Source: Iningainema tapete BLCC-T55 (GTDB taxonomy: Bacteria; Cyanobacteriota; Cyanobacteriia; Cyanobacteriales; Nostocaceae). From it: a stretch of 64,000 bases of DNA. Position numbers and translations under genes: made by a program. The notes under the pieces were generated by a model. It made no database searches. It saw only the letters and a list, made by a program, of their open reading frames with translations, and was not told the DNA's origin. The stretch spans positions 1 through 64,000 of the forward strand of contig NZ_JACXAE010000076.1 of NCBI RefSeq assembly GCF_014698965.1, written 5' to 3'. Positions 52,077 through 60,201 of this stretch are shown here, piece by piece. Numbering within the stretch: the stretch's first letter is position 1; each line of letters opens with the position of its first letter.

Positions 52077-53885
52077 TCATTTATTTTCTCTTAGTAATCT
52101 AATTTTTTGTAAATGAATCTCATTTAGTAAGTTTGGGTTTTCCACAATCAAAAAGGCAGCAGATATAAGACTGAGGATCGAGAAGAGAATAGCAAAGTGA
52201 ACCGCTGTATCTCTAGAGAATAAATTGGATACAGAAGATAACCAGTTTCTTTCTTTTGGCTCAACTCTTGTTGTGGGAATGATTTTTACATAGTCTCTGT
52301 CATATATTTTGGCGGGAACTCTACCATCGCTTAGCTGATAGAAAAATGCAGATAAACAGTAGTTTTTCTGTTGAGCAAATAAATAAGCTAAACGTGTATA
52401 TTGTGGAAAGTGTTTTATAAATTTATACTTTTGCTTCCATTCTTCCCTTTCCTTAAATGTTTCACCGATTTTGTTGTAAAAACTGTCATCTTCTACTTGT
52501 TCTTCACGGATTAACCAATACACAAGATTAAAAGCATAATTATCAAAGCCTTCACACCATATACTATTAGACTTAACTAACAACCATTCAATAGCTTGAT
52601 ATTGCTTTTTCTCCTCTTTAGAGTAAAAAGTATTTAATGAATGACATTTTAATAGCAGTTCAATAATTCCAGCATATAAATAATTTAAGAGTTGGCGGTA
52701 AGCATTATTTTGATCTAGTTTTTTGGTAGTCACAATCAGTCGTTTCTGTAGAGTTAGAGAAGTAATTAAAGATTTCTTGTCATCATTGTCATCATTGTGT
52801 TCACTCCACCAGTTTAGCCAGTCAGGTACTTTTATATAGCCCAGAATAGTTAGTAATGCTCTATATCTTGTTGTATAGTAATTGGCAGAATTACTCATAG
52901 TTATTTTATCAACAATAGCGTCCCAATCCCAATTGGCGCTGGGATATCTATCTAGATATGTGGCTAAATGTGAGATCTGTGTTTCATTATCTCTCGCAAT
53001 ATCTAATAGTAACTTTTTAATTAGATGCAAAGTTTGCTTGTCTATTTCTCTTTGTTCTTTTTCTTGAGTAACATTGGAAGTGTCAATAGGTGAATTACTA
53101 TGTCTATCTGCGTTTTTTTCTGATTCTAGAGTAAATGATGTAGGAGAAATTAATGATTTTAGGCGAGTTTTGATATGACTTGTATTTTCTTGATAAGCTT
53201 TTTCATCAGCACAGTATATTAAAAGGAATCTTTCTGGGTAATCTAGCAAACGAACATTCCAAGCCCAAGAGAGAGTAGTATCATATTGTTTTTGTAGTTG
53301 TAAAGCCAGAGTGTGCAATATCCAAGGTAGAAATTCTCTAAATGATTCAGGTTTAAAAACATAGGGATAATGCTTAATTTTAGATAAAATTTCTACTACT
53401 TGTAAACTACATTGCTGAAAGTATACATCAAAATCTTCTCTAGTATAGTATTGAGCATTTGAGTTTAGCTTTGAAGACGATTCACTAACTTGAAACTCAA
53501 AGCATGGTTTTCCGGATCTCAACCACCATAATAGTAATGTACCCACTCCATCTATATATTGAGCCGATTTTTCCAACCAGAAATACCGATAAGCAACTAG
53601 AGGGCGCTCCCCTTTATCATCTATTTGCCGCGTAGCTACCGCTAAAACAGAATATTCATTTATGTCCCTAGCAATTAGAGCATACTCTCCATCTTGCGGA
53701 GGATAATTATCATTAATCCGAAAATCACCCTTGTTAACAGCTTGTTGAATCTCTTCCGGAACAGCGACATCAGATACTCCCACCTCCTTACCAAATCCAC
53801 CAGAAACATACCTTCCATCCTTTTGAGAAACATCAATCAATTCTCTAGAAAACTCATGAATCTGAACAACATTTTGTGATACCAT
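52077..53885 (-). CDS. Large GAP1-like protein with C-terminal membrane segment
   Basis: A 602-residue protein. The first 200 residues (QIHEFSRELIDVSQKDGRYV, VAYRYFWLEKSAQY) resemble the N-terminal part of GTPase-associated protein 1 (GAP1) as I recall it from predicted GTPase-linked conflict systems. A linker rich in Ser and Glu (about 255-290) leads to a helical middle and a C-terminal membrane segment (VHFAILFSILSLISAAFLIV, about 570-590). It lies directly downstream of two GTPase genes, which supports but does not prove a GTPase-effector role. Confidence 0.6.
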   Translation of the reverse strand: MVSQNVVQIHEFSRELIDVSQKDGRYVSGGFGKEVGVSDVAVPEEIQQAVNKGDFRINDNYPPQDGEYALIARDINEYSVLAVATRQIDDKGERPLVAYRYFWLEKSAQYIDGVGTLLLWWLRSGKPCFEFQVSESSSKLNSNAQYYTREDFDVYFQQCSLQVVEILSKIKHYPYVFKPESFREFLPWILHTLALQLQKQYDTTLSWAWNVRLLDYPERFLLIYCADEKAYQENTSHIKTRLKSLISPTSFTLESEKNADRHSNSPIDTSNVTQEKEQREIDKQTLHLIKKLLLDIARDNETQISHLATYLDRYPSANWDWDAIVDKITMSNSANYYTTRYRALLTILGYIKVPDWLNWWSEHNDDNDDKKSLITSLTLQKRLIVTTKKLDQNNAYRQLLNYLYAGIIELLLKCHSLNTFYSKEEKKQYQAIEWLLVKSNSIWCEGFDNYAFNLVYWLIREEQVEDDSFYNKIGETFKEREEWKQKYKFIKHFPQYTRLAYLFAQQKNYCLSAFFYQLSDGRVPAKIYDRDYVKIIPTTRVEPKERNWLSSVSNLFSRDTAVHFAILFSILSLISAAFLIVENPNLLNEIHLQKIRLLRENK

Positions 53886-53923
53886 AAAACTCCTCTATAT
53901 CAACTCTCTCTTCTCTGCTTTCC

Positions 53924-53939
53924 TGGGGTTAAAACCCCA
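53924..53939. repeat. Short hairpin in the operon
   Basis: TGGGGTT (53924-53930) and AACCCCA (53933-53939) form a perfect stem with a 2-nt loop in the 56-bp gap between the GTPase and the GAP1-like gene. It could modulate relative expression of the two halves of the operon. Confidence 0.7.
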
Positions 53940-53941
53940 AG

Positions 53942-54823
53942 CTATATTGTTCTCAACCGCCGATCATCCTTACCCGTATATAACCAATAAATAGGAGCAA
54001 CCAAACCAAAAGGTTGCCAAACAGCAGGATTAGCGATCGCCGCATAAGTCCCGCCACTATCTGTTGATTGCACTTTGACATTTGGGCTTGGAGGACTTCC
54101 CTTCATCCCAAAAGCCGAACAAAAAAAGTAATTAACCGAACAACCCCAACTTTTCACCCAGATTCTTAACGTTTCTTTAGTCAAAGGAAATTTTCTATTC
54201 ACAAATTTTTGCATCTCATGACGATGAATCCAAACCTGAGATTGCTCTGCTTTAGAAAAAACAACAGCTACACGATAATCTCTCAAATTCTTATTCTTCC
54301 CCACCAAACGCTCGTTCAATTCTGTTTGCAACCGCGCAAAAGCTTGAGAATAATAATTATCTTCTCTAGAAGTACCATCTATTAAAAGTAACAAACTAGA
54401 AGAATTAGCACAATCATCTAAATAGTTACTCAGATTAATACCAGAAGACTCACCGCGTAAATCTTTAATAATTTCACCTGAGTATTCCCGACAAGATACT
54501 TGAAATCTGACATTTGAGCCAATAATAAATGCTGGCTTAAGTTCAATCAATAAAGTGTACAAAGGCAAGTTATACACATCTTCATCTGGACGTGTAGGAG
54601 CCATAGACAAACCATTTTCTAAAATATCTTTTGCCATAGCAATCAATTTGCCTGATTGATCGTCAAAAGGATTCACTGACTGAATTGCACCATCGGGTTT
54701 AGCATTGGGCCAACGAGCCAAGGATGCCATGAATGTTGTTTTACCAGCACTACGGGGACCAACAATCCTAATGTCAGGACTCCCTGATAAATCTCGCGGT
54801 AGTCTTCTAAAGGTGTTGATCAT
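53942..54823 (-). CDS. P-loop GTPase, second of a paralogous pair
   Basis: A 293-residue protein with Walker A IVGPRSAGKTTF at about 20-31, a DxxG-like CREYSGEII and a guanine-type VVFSKAEQS. It shares the P-loop GxRSxGKTT and SKxE pattern, a Phe-Gly-Leu (FGLVAPIYWLYTGK) end and overall size with the upstream gene product, which shows tandem duplication. Such double GTPases occur in predicted conflict systems. Its ATG overlaps the preceding stop by 17 bp. The G3 motif has Glu in place of Asp, so hydrolysis may be altered. Confidence 0.75.
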   Translation of the reverse strand: MINTFRRLPRDLSGSPDIRIVGPRSAGKTTFMASLARWPNAKPDGAIQSVNPFDDQSGKLIAMAKDILENGLSMAPTRPDEDVYNLPLYTLLIELKPAFIIGSNVRFQVSCREYSGEIIKDLRGESSGINLSNYLDDCANSSSLLLLIDGTSREDNYYSQAFARLQTELNERLVGKNKNLRDYRVAVVFSKAEQSQVWIHRHEMQKFVNRKFPLTKETLRIWVKSWGCSVNYFFCSAFGMKGSPPSPNVKVQSTDSGGTYAAIANPAVWQPFGLVAPIYWLYTGKDDRRLRTI

Positions 54824-55691
54824 GTAAAGTTTTTCCTGTACTCAACCAATAAATCGGAGAAATTAAACCGAAAGGATGCCATTGGCTAGGACTTCTTAAA
54901 AAGGCGTTGTAATCGGCTGGGCTACCATCATCGGGAATGTAGCGATTGGGACGGGGATCGAAATCATTAGGGCGCGAGCTAAGTACCCCAAAGGAAGAAC
55001 AGGCAAAAAACTTTAACCTGTTAGTACGCGGTGGAAATTTTTTAGTTAAGAACCGATAAGTTTGTGGTAATCGAACTTTGAATAAATCTTCTTCCGGTTC
55101 CAAACGACAAGGCCAAATTTCACCTCTCTCACACTTTGACATCACAACTGCTATCCTTAAATTTTTAATCTCTCGATTCACCTGTTCTCTTTCAGAAATT
55201 TCTTGACAAAGCTTTTCCAAAGCAGGTTTGTAAAGGCGAGTATCTTGACTTGGTTGCCAATCAGTCAGCATCACCATCCAGCTTTGTGCAGTAAATAAGT
55301 CGTCAATATATGACTGAATTTCATGCCATTTATGTTCGAGGGGGATATCGTGAAATATTTCTCCTGCGAAATCTCTCACCGTTAACTCGATTTCTGTTCC
55401 TGGCAAACCTTTACGCGATGGTATTTGAATTCGGAAGTAGTAATAAGGTAAGTTATTTACGTTTCCTCTATTTGTTCCAGCTAATTTAGTGCCTTTTTTG
55501 ATAATATCTTCTGCCATTCTGGCTAACTTACCTGCTTCTGAGTTTTTGTCGTAAGTGACTGCTAAACCAGGAAATTGGCTTTCTAGTTGTTTTTGATGAG
55601 GTAAATGAGCGAGGGTAGCAAGATATGTAGTTTTGCCAGAAGAACGCGCTCCGATGAGCCGAATTTCTGTTGTTGCCGGATAACGTGCCAT
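54807..55691 (-). CDS. P-loop GTPase, first of a paralogous pair
   Basis: The ATG at 55691 gives 294 residues; a TTG at 55706 would extend it by five. Walker A is IGARSSGKTTYL, G3 is VRDFAGEIF and the guanine specificity motif is VVMSKCERG. The C-terminal WHPFGLISPIYWLSTGKT matches the paralog downstream. Together they look like the double-GTPase pairs known from computational surveys. It starts 1 bp after the stop of the third GTPase, so translation is tightly coupled. Confidence 0.75.
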   Translation of the reverse strand: MARYPATTEIRLIGARSSGKTTYLATLAHLPHQKQLESQFPGLAVTYDKNSEAGKLARMAEDIIKKGTKLAGTNRGNVNNLPYYYFRIQIPSRKGLPGTEIELTVRDFAGEIFHDIPLEHKWHEIQSYIDDLFTAQSWMVMLTDWQPSQDTRLYKPALEKLCQEISEREQVNREIKNLRIAVVMSKCERGEIWPCRLEPEEDLFKVRLPQTYRFLTKKFPPRTNRLKFFACSSFGVLSSRPNDFDPRPNRYIPDDGSPADYNAFLRSPSQWHPFGLISPIYWLSTGKTLHDQHL

Positions 55692-55692
55692 T

Positions 55693-56451
55693 TTAGATGT
55701 TAGCAAGATATGAACCCAGGTAAATCCAAGGAAGTTCTAATAATGAGGGATGATCTGTGGTAGTGATGAAGAATTGCAGGTTAGATGGGTAATGACGTGA
55801 ATTGTATTGTCGAATTAAATCGTTAGCTGCTGTAAAGTAAGTTTTGAAGATGTAGTTGTTATATTCATATAAAAGAGAGTTTCTGGAGTTGTCATAGCGC
55901 CACTTTTTGCCTTCGTATTCAATATCACAAAAAGTATCTGCTCTATGAATACAAACTAAAATATGTTGGTAGTTGGTACAATTTTCACTGAAGAAATTTA
56001 GCCAGTGTTCTAATCGATTTACCCAAGCTTGGTTGATTGGCAAGTCATTTGTATCTGTTCGCTCATCTAACCGATTTGGTTGAATTAAATCGCGATGAGG
56101 TGGTAGCAGCAAAATTACTCCGGCTGACTGACTAATTTGTTGTTTGATGTCTCGCCAAGCAGTGGGATTGTTTGTTTGCCACTCTCTGTTGGAAAAGGCT
56201 TCACCAGGGGTGTCTATCCACAAAACCTGGATTTGCCTTTGCCCAGATGGCAAGTCAATATTGATCAGCAGGGTTTCTTGCGTCATCTGAGCCGTACCTG
56301 CGATACGATTTTCCTCAACATTGAAACGTCTTGCTATTATTTCTGGATTGCTGACGACTTTAACGTGCTTTGTTGCTGATTTCGCTAAGGCTACTACCAT
56401 ACTGGTTTTACCAATACCGCGATCGCCTATCACCACAACACTCATCCGCAC
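55693..56451 (-). CDS. Small P-loop GTPase, different subfamily
   Basis: A 252-residue protein that begins VVVIGDRGIGKTSMVVALAK (Walker A), with G3 as LWIDTPGEAF (DxxG) and G4 replaced by CIHRADTF, where Asp is kept but the Asn-Lys is not. It ends with a hydrophobic strand (ITTTDHPSLLELPWIYLG). It is more distantly related to the pair than they are to each other. Loss of NKxD may lower guanine specificity. It starts 3 bp after the radical SAM gene. Confidence 0.75.
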   Translation of the reverse strand: MRMSVVVIGDRGIGKTSMVVALAKSATKHVKVVSNPEIIARRFNVEENRIAGTAQMTQETLLINIDLPSGQRQIQVLWIDTPGEAFSNREWQTNNPTAWRDIKQQISQSAGVILLLPPHRDLIQPNRLDERTDTNDLPINQAWVNRLEHWLNFFSENCTNYQHILVCIHRADTFCDIEYEGKKWRYDNSRNSLLYEYNNYIFKTYFTAANDLIRQYNSRHYPSNLQFFITTTDHPSLLELPWIYLGSYLANI

Positions 56452-56454
56452 CTC

Positions 56455-57009
56455 CTAAATTGGAAATCCTGTGTAAGTCACTGTCTGTTGATTCATCACC
56501 CACTCTTGACGCGGAATATCTACCAAATCTGACGCGGTTATTCTTCCTGATAAAAAATGTAACTTCTGATTGCGGGAACCACGTAGCACTAAATCATCTG
56601 TTTGTTCTTGAATAAAAAGACCATCTATCAACAAATCTATATGCTTTAGTAAAGCTGTTGAACCTGGTATTTTTCCTGTTTGTAATTGTTCTAAAGAATA
56701 CCCACTCCAACACACAACCGTTTTTCCTGCTTCTTGCACTCGGCAAGCCAAATCCGCCAGCGCCACCGCTTGAGCAAAAGGTTCACCACCAGAAAAAGAA
56801 ATTCCCGCCAATGGAAGTTGCTCAAACACTTCCCACACCCGATCTACTGTAACGATCCGATGCGGTCGAAATTCCAAATAGTCGGGGTTCTGACACCCCG
56901 AACAGCGAAACGGACAACCTTGCAGCCACAACACCATCCTGGTTCCCGGTCCATTGGCACGAGAACGCAACAGCCATGATGCTACATTTAATAGTAGGGG
57001 AGTAGTCAT
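56455..57009 (-). CDS. Radical SAM activase-like protein (NrdG-like)
   Basis: A 184-residue protein with the [4Fe-4S] motif C-x3-C-x2-C in CPFRCSGC (about 32-39), preceded by GPGTRMVLWLQG, and a SAM-binding GISFSGGEPFAQ near residue 75. Small radical SAM proteins of this size activate glycyl-radical enzymes such as NrdD. No ribonucleotide reductase or other glycyl-radical enzyme is seen in the window, so its target is unknown. Inside a GTPase operon it may modify a protein partner. It starts 2 bp after the coiled-coil gene. Confidence 0.85.
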   Translation of the reverse strand: MTTPLLLNVASWLLRSRANGPGTRMVLWLQGCPFRCSGCQNPDYLEFRPHRIVTVDRVWEVFEQLPLAGISFSGGEPFAQAVALADLACRVQEAGKTVVCWSGYSLEQLQTGKIPGSTALLKHIDLLIDGLFIQEQTDDLVLRGSRNQKLHFLSGRITASDLVDIPRQEWVMNQQTVTYTGFPI

Positions 57010-57011
57010 TT

Positions 57012-58091
57012 CTAATATCCCAGACTTTGTTGACGACGTACAGATGAATAGGAAGTAGTGGCTGATTGTTGAGGTGTCGTAGAATAGATGTGCTGCAATT
57101 CTTCAGAAACTGGTTGACCATCCCATTGAGTCCATTGAAGTTGATAACCTTGTTCTTGAAAGATTTTCAGTGCTTCAACGGTACGAGTTGCACAAGAGTC
57201 TGTTTCTTCTGGTGGTCCAAATAAGTCAATTTGTTGACCTTCAAATTGTACCCGCATTTGGGTATTAGCACCTTCATGAGTTTCTACTTCAATCACGACA
57301 TCGCCATCATCTGTGTCTAAAACACGCGCTGCATAACCCACTTGAAGCCAAGAAGCAACTAAATTTTCCGCCATCTCGTGAATTTGATCGGCTTGAGTTT
57401 CTAAGTCGGTAAGAAGTTGATGCAAATCTTCTATATAAATATCGGATTGTTGTTGATCAATTCGGTATTGCATTGCGGCAAAAATAGAGTAGGGAATGCG
57501 CGATCGCAAACCATCCAACCTTTCTTGTAGGTATTGAACATGCTTCTTTAGTTGCTCAGAGCGCAATTGCATAACTTGAATACGCATGTCATCCAAAGCT
57601 TGCAAATAAGCTTCTGCAGCCGCCAAATTATTAGCATTCAAAGCTTGTTGCGTATGAAGCAGTGCTTGTTCGACAGTTTGTGCATCTAAAAGTTGTTGCT
57701 CGATCAGCGTTTGATACTCTGTTCTGATTTTAGGCAGTCTGTTGTTCAGTTTATCTACTCGTATTTGAGCATCTTTTCGCTCAGTAGTATCAGGTAGTAC
57801 CGCCACTTTCGTAGAGACGTTCCATGAAACGTCTTTACGGGAACCAATCCCAGCTCTAATTTGCGCAATCCGCTGCTGAATTTCCGACTCTCGTTGCAAA
57901 GCAGCTTCTCGTTCTCTATTTCTTCGCTCTTGATAAGACTGAAGTGCTTTACCAGTTAAAGAAACAACTGCACCCGCAGCGATTACTACTCCTACAACTC
58001 CCCCCACCACAGCAGCTCCAGCAACTAAAGCTCCCAATGATGCAGTAGGTGAAACACCCGCCGTGACAACAAATGCTTTTGAACCACTCAT
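57012..58091 (-). CDS. Membrane-anchored coiled-coil protein, first gene of the GTPase operon
   Basis: A 359-residue protein. Residues 8-50 are a Gly/Ala/Val-rich hydrophobic stretch (GALVAGAAVVGGVVGVVIAA) that could insert into the membrane as a glycine-zipper hairpin. Residues 55-260 are long charged helices (coiled coil). The last 100 residues are beta-rich with ARVLDTDDGDVVIEVETHEG. A 30-bp palindrome insertion encodes RKDVSWNVST at about 85-94. It starts the operon with an AGGAG Shine-Dalgarno, and the 347-bp region before it is shared with a divergent gene. Confidence 0.75.
   Translation of the reverse strand: MSGSKAFVVTAGVSPTASLGALVAGAAVVGGVVGVVIAAGAVVSLTGKALQSYQERRNREREAALQRESEIQQRIAQIRAGIGSRKDVSWNVSTKVAVLPDTTERKDAQIRVDKLNNRLPKIRTEYQTLIEQQLLDAQTVEQALLHTQQALNANNLAAAEAYLQALDDMRIQVMQLRSEQLKKHVQYLQERLDGLRSRIPYSIFAAMQYRIDQQQSDIYIEDLHQLLTDLETQADQIHEMAENLVASWLQVGYAARVLDTDDGDVVIEVETHEGANTQMRVQFEGQQIDLFGPPEETDSCATRTVEALKIFQEQGYQLQWTQWDGQPVSEELQHIYSTTPQQSATTSYSSVRRQQSLGY
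57809..57838. repeat. Palindromic GTAGAGACGTT element inside a coding region
   Basis: A 30-bp palindrome (CGTAGAGACGTTCC, ATG centre, then AAACGTCTTTACG) lies in the coiled-coil gene without breaking its frame. It is closely related to elements at 19894, 42289 and, in variant form, 60173. Confidence 0.85.
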
Positions 58092-58438
58092 ACGAGGACT
58101 CCTGAAAAAAGCTTTATTTACTTGTGCGTCTTTTATCTAATCGTTTGCCACTTTCAAGTTTTATGCAGATTGTTACAAAACTTTACATATGGCTGGCGAT
58201 CGCGCTCGATTTCGACTTGAGCGCTTTGCTGAACTTTTTGGTGAACAATTATCGAACCAAAACTGGGACTAGTCAGCTTATTTGCGATGTTGGAATATTT
58301 ATCGTAGAAAGCCGCGCAAGGCTTTCTGGTACTGAAGAGTAAATCTTATTTGTCGCAGGTTAACTGCAAACCCTATTACCAAGCATAAAACGAGCTCTCA
58401 ACCGAGATATAAATCTAACACACAAAAGGAGAAAAGCT
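58092..58438. other. Divergent promoter region, no gene
   Basis: This 347-bp region lies between the first gene of the GTPase operon and the GRDP-like gene. A 72-codon frame at 58124-58342 is AT-rich at one end and has no plausible start or homology. HIP1-like GGCGATCGCGC is at 58195. It probably holds both promoters; none is clearly recognisable. Confidence 0.5.
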
Positions 58439-58936
58439 ATGCAAACGCTCAAAGCTCCAGTAACTATTATCGTTATCGCCTTAGCTGCCATGACTTTAGG
58501 AATGCAGAATCCAGCAAACCAAACTTTTTTCGCTCAGCTTAAAGTCATTGACTGGCAAACAATATTTCTGAGACTGATGAGTTCTGATGAAGGTCAAAAA
58601 TTTACCCTAATGCAAGCGGCGATCGCAATTAGGCGGTATGGATTGTTTTTATTTTTGCTCCAAAAGTACCCACATTTGAAGATGGTTCCCAATCAGGAGA
58701 TTGATGCAGTTTTACACGCTCATATTGCCAACGCTCACCAGTTTCAAGAAGACTGCCAAAACCTCTTTAATGTTTGCCTCAAGCATGTTCCCGAAGTCGG
58801 GTTAGGAGGCGAAGTTGAACAGCAGGAATGGCTACTTACTTTTGCTCACACCCAAACATTATTCGAGCAAAATTTTGGACAGGGTGCAATGGGTAGTTCT
58901 GTTGCAGCTTGTTGCGAAATACTCTTGAATGCATAA
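58439..58936 (+). CDS. GRDP-like protein with N-terminal membrane segment
   Basis: A 165-residue protein with a hydrophobic N-terminus (APVTIIVIALAAMTLGM) that is an anchor or signal. The rest has YGLFLFLLQKYPHLKMVP, then QEIDAVLHAHIANAHQFQ and EDCQNLF and ends EWLLTFAHTQTLFEQNFG. This is the pattern of glycine-rich-domain-containing protein-like (DUF1399-type) sequences. The function is unknown. It is the first of a plus-strand pair with the M48 peptidase. Confidence 0.6.
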   Translation: MQTLKAPVTIIVIALAAMTLGMQNPANQTFFAQLKVIDWQTIFLRLMSSDEGQKFTLMQAAIAIRRYGLFLFLLQKYPHLKMVPNQEIDAVLHAHIANAHQFQEDCQNLFNVCLKHVPEVGLGGEVEQQEWLLTFAHTQTLFEQNFGQGAMGSSVAACCEILLNA

Positions 58937-59058
58937 TTTTTACAATACATCGCCTCAACTCGTATAAAAGTAGGTGCATCCAATCAAATGTTGCAGATTG
59001 AATTTTGTGGTTTTGACATCTCAACCTAACTCATTTTATTCACAAACAATAACGTTTT

Positions 59059-60171
59059 ATGGCACAGCAAACATTGGACAAAACAAACTTTCAATTTGTT
59101 CGTTTAGCTAGATTTTTGCTTGTGAACGTAGTAACACTTGTTGCTACTACTATTGGTACGATGAGCTTCACTAATATTTCTTGGGGTGATTCCAATCGTG
59201 CCTCTGCCCAAGTTCCAGAGATTAATAACCAAGATTCAATAAGTTCCTCTACTAAAAATGCACTATCACCAATTTCAGTTCAAATCTTATCCAAATCCAA
59301 TCCAGCAGTAATTGAAGATGAGAAGTCGATTTATCCTATTGCAGAAAAGTTAATACGTGCTAATGGAATTGATGAGCACCCGTGGCGAATTAAAGTAGAA
59401 GATGTATATGATGATAATGCTTTTGCTAGCGATCTCAACCAAGTTACGATTTTTTCAGGATTGCTAGATAAATTGCATGGTGATGAAGCTGCTATTGCTT
59501 TTCTCCTCGGTCATGAAATCGCCCACAATACACAACGTCATACGTATACGCGAACTGCGTTTGAGGCTAAGTTAAATAAAACCGTGCAAGTAGAAGCAGA
59601 CGCAAAAGTTCAAAATTTAATCACAGAAGAAAAAAGAAAATTTAGTGCCAAGAAAAAAACAAGTCGTGAAAAAATATGTCAACGTCAAGCTCAAACTAAA
59701 AAAACATCAACATTTGCTACAGAATATTTAGTTCTCAACTGCCAAGGACAACCTGACACTGATAAAGTTGAGCGCCTAAAACAACAAATATTTGATGACA
59801 AACAACAAGAGATTGAAAGCACAATTAAAAAACTAAGTCGCCAGCAAGAGTTTGAAGCTGATGCATTCGGTTATATGTATATGGTACGGGCAGGCTACGA
59901 CCCAGAAGGTGCATTGCGAGTGCTAAATCTCATGACACGTTTACCTTATTATGACGCAGATGATAGCACTCATCCATCCTTTATTGATAGAATTAATGCT
60001 ATCAAAGAGCTAATGAAAAAGTATCCCCCATCAACTCTAGTAGCTGAGGGTGCAATTCGCTTGCGTCAAAATCCCAATCCTCTGACATTTGATGTTTCAA
60101 ATGATGGCGAATCTTTGCGCATTAATTCTCGGTTTGGTTCGCAACAAACTCAACCATTAGCTGAGAATTAA
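59059..60171 (+). CDS. M48-family zinc metallopeptidase
   Basis: A 370-residue protein with a membrane or signal segment at 15-40. The zinc motif HEIAH is at 152-156 in LLGHEIAHNTQRH, and the third ligand is Glu in FEADAFGYMYMVRAGYDP. Between them lies an insertion of about 90 charged residues (KKKTSREKICQRQ and more) that is larger than usual. Family members such as HtpX and BepA degrade misfolded proteins. It is probably periplasmic or membrane-bound. Confidence 0.85.
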   Translation: MAQQTLDKTNFQFVRLARFLLVNVVTLVATTIGTMSFTNISWGDSNRASAQVPEINNQDSISSSTKNALSPISVQILSKSNPAVIEDEKSIYPIAEKLIRANGIDEHPWRIKVEDVYDDNAFASDLNQVTIFSGLLDKLHGDEAAIAFLLGHEIAHNTQRHTYTRTAFEAKLNKTVQVEADAKVQNLITEEKRKFSAKKKTSREKICQRQAQTKKTSTFATEYLVLNCQGQPDTDKVERLKQQIFDDKQQEIESTIKKLSRQQEFEADAFGYMYMVRAGYDPEGALRVLNLMTRLPYYDADDSTHPSFIDRINAIKELMKKYPPSTLVAEGAIRLRQNPNPLTFDVSNDGESLRINSRFGSQQTQPLAEN

Positions 60172-60172
60172 A

Positions 60173-60201
60173 GTAGAGACGCTTGGGGATAGCTTCTCTA
60201 C
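60173..60201. repeat. Palindromic GTAGAGA element providing a stop codon
   Basis: GTAGAGA at 60173-60179 and TCTCTAC at 60195-60201 flank a shorter variable centre. Read from the minus strand, the TAG inside it is the stop of the STAND gene, so the element forms the end of that gene. Confidence 0.75.

Noticed and set aside
58124-58342. A 72-codon plus-strand frame in the divergent region
   Set aside because: It has no ribosome-binding site or recognisable domain and overlaps the likely promoters.
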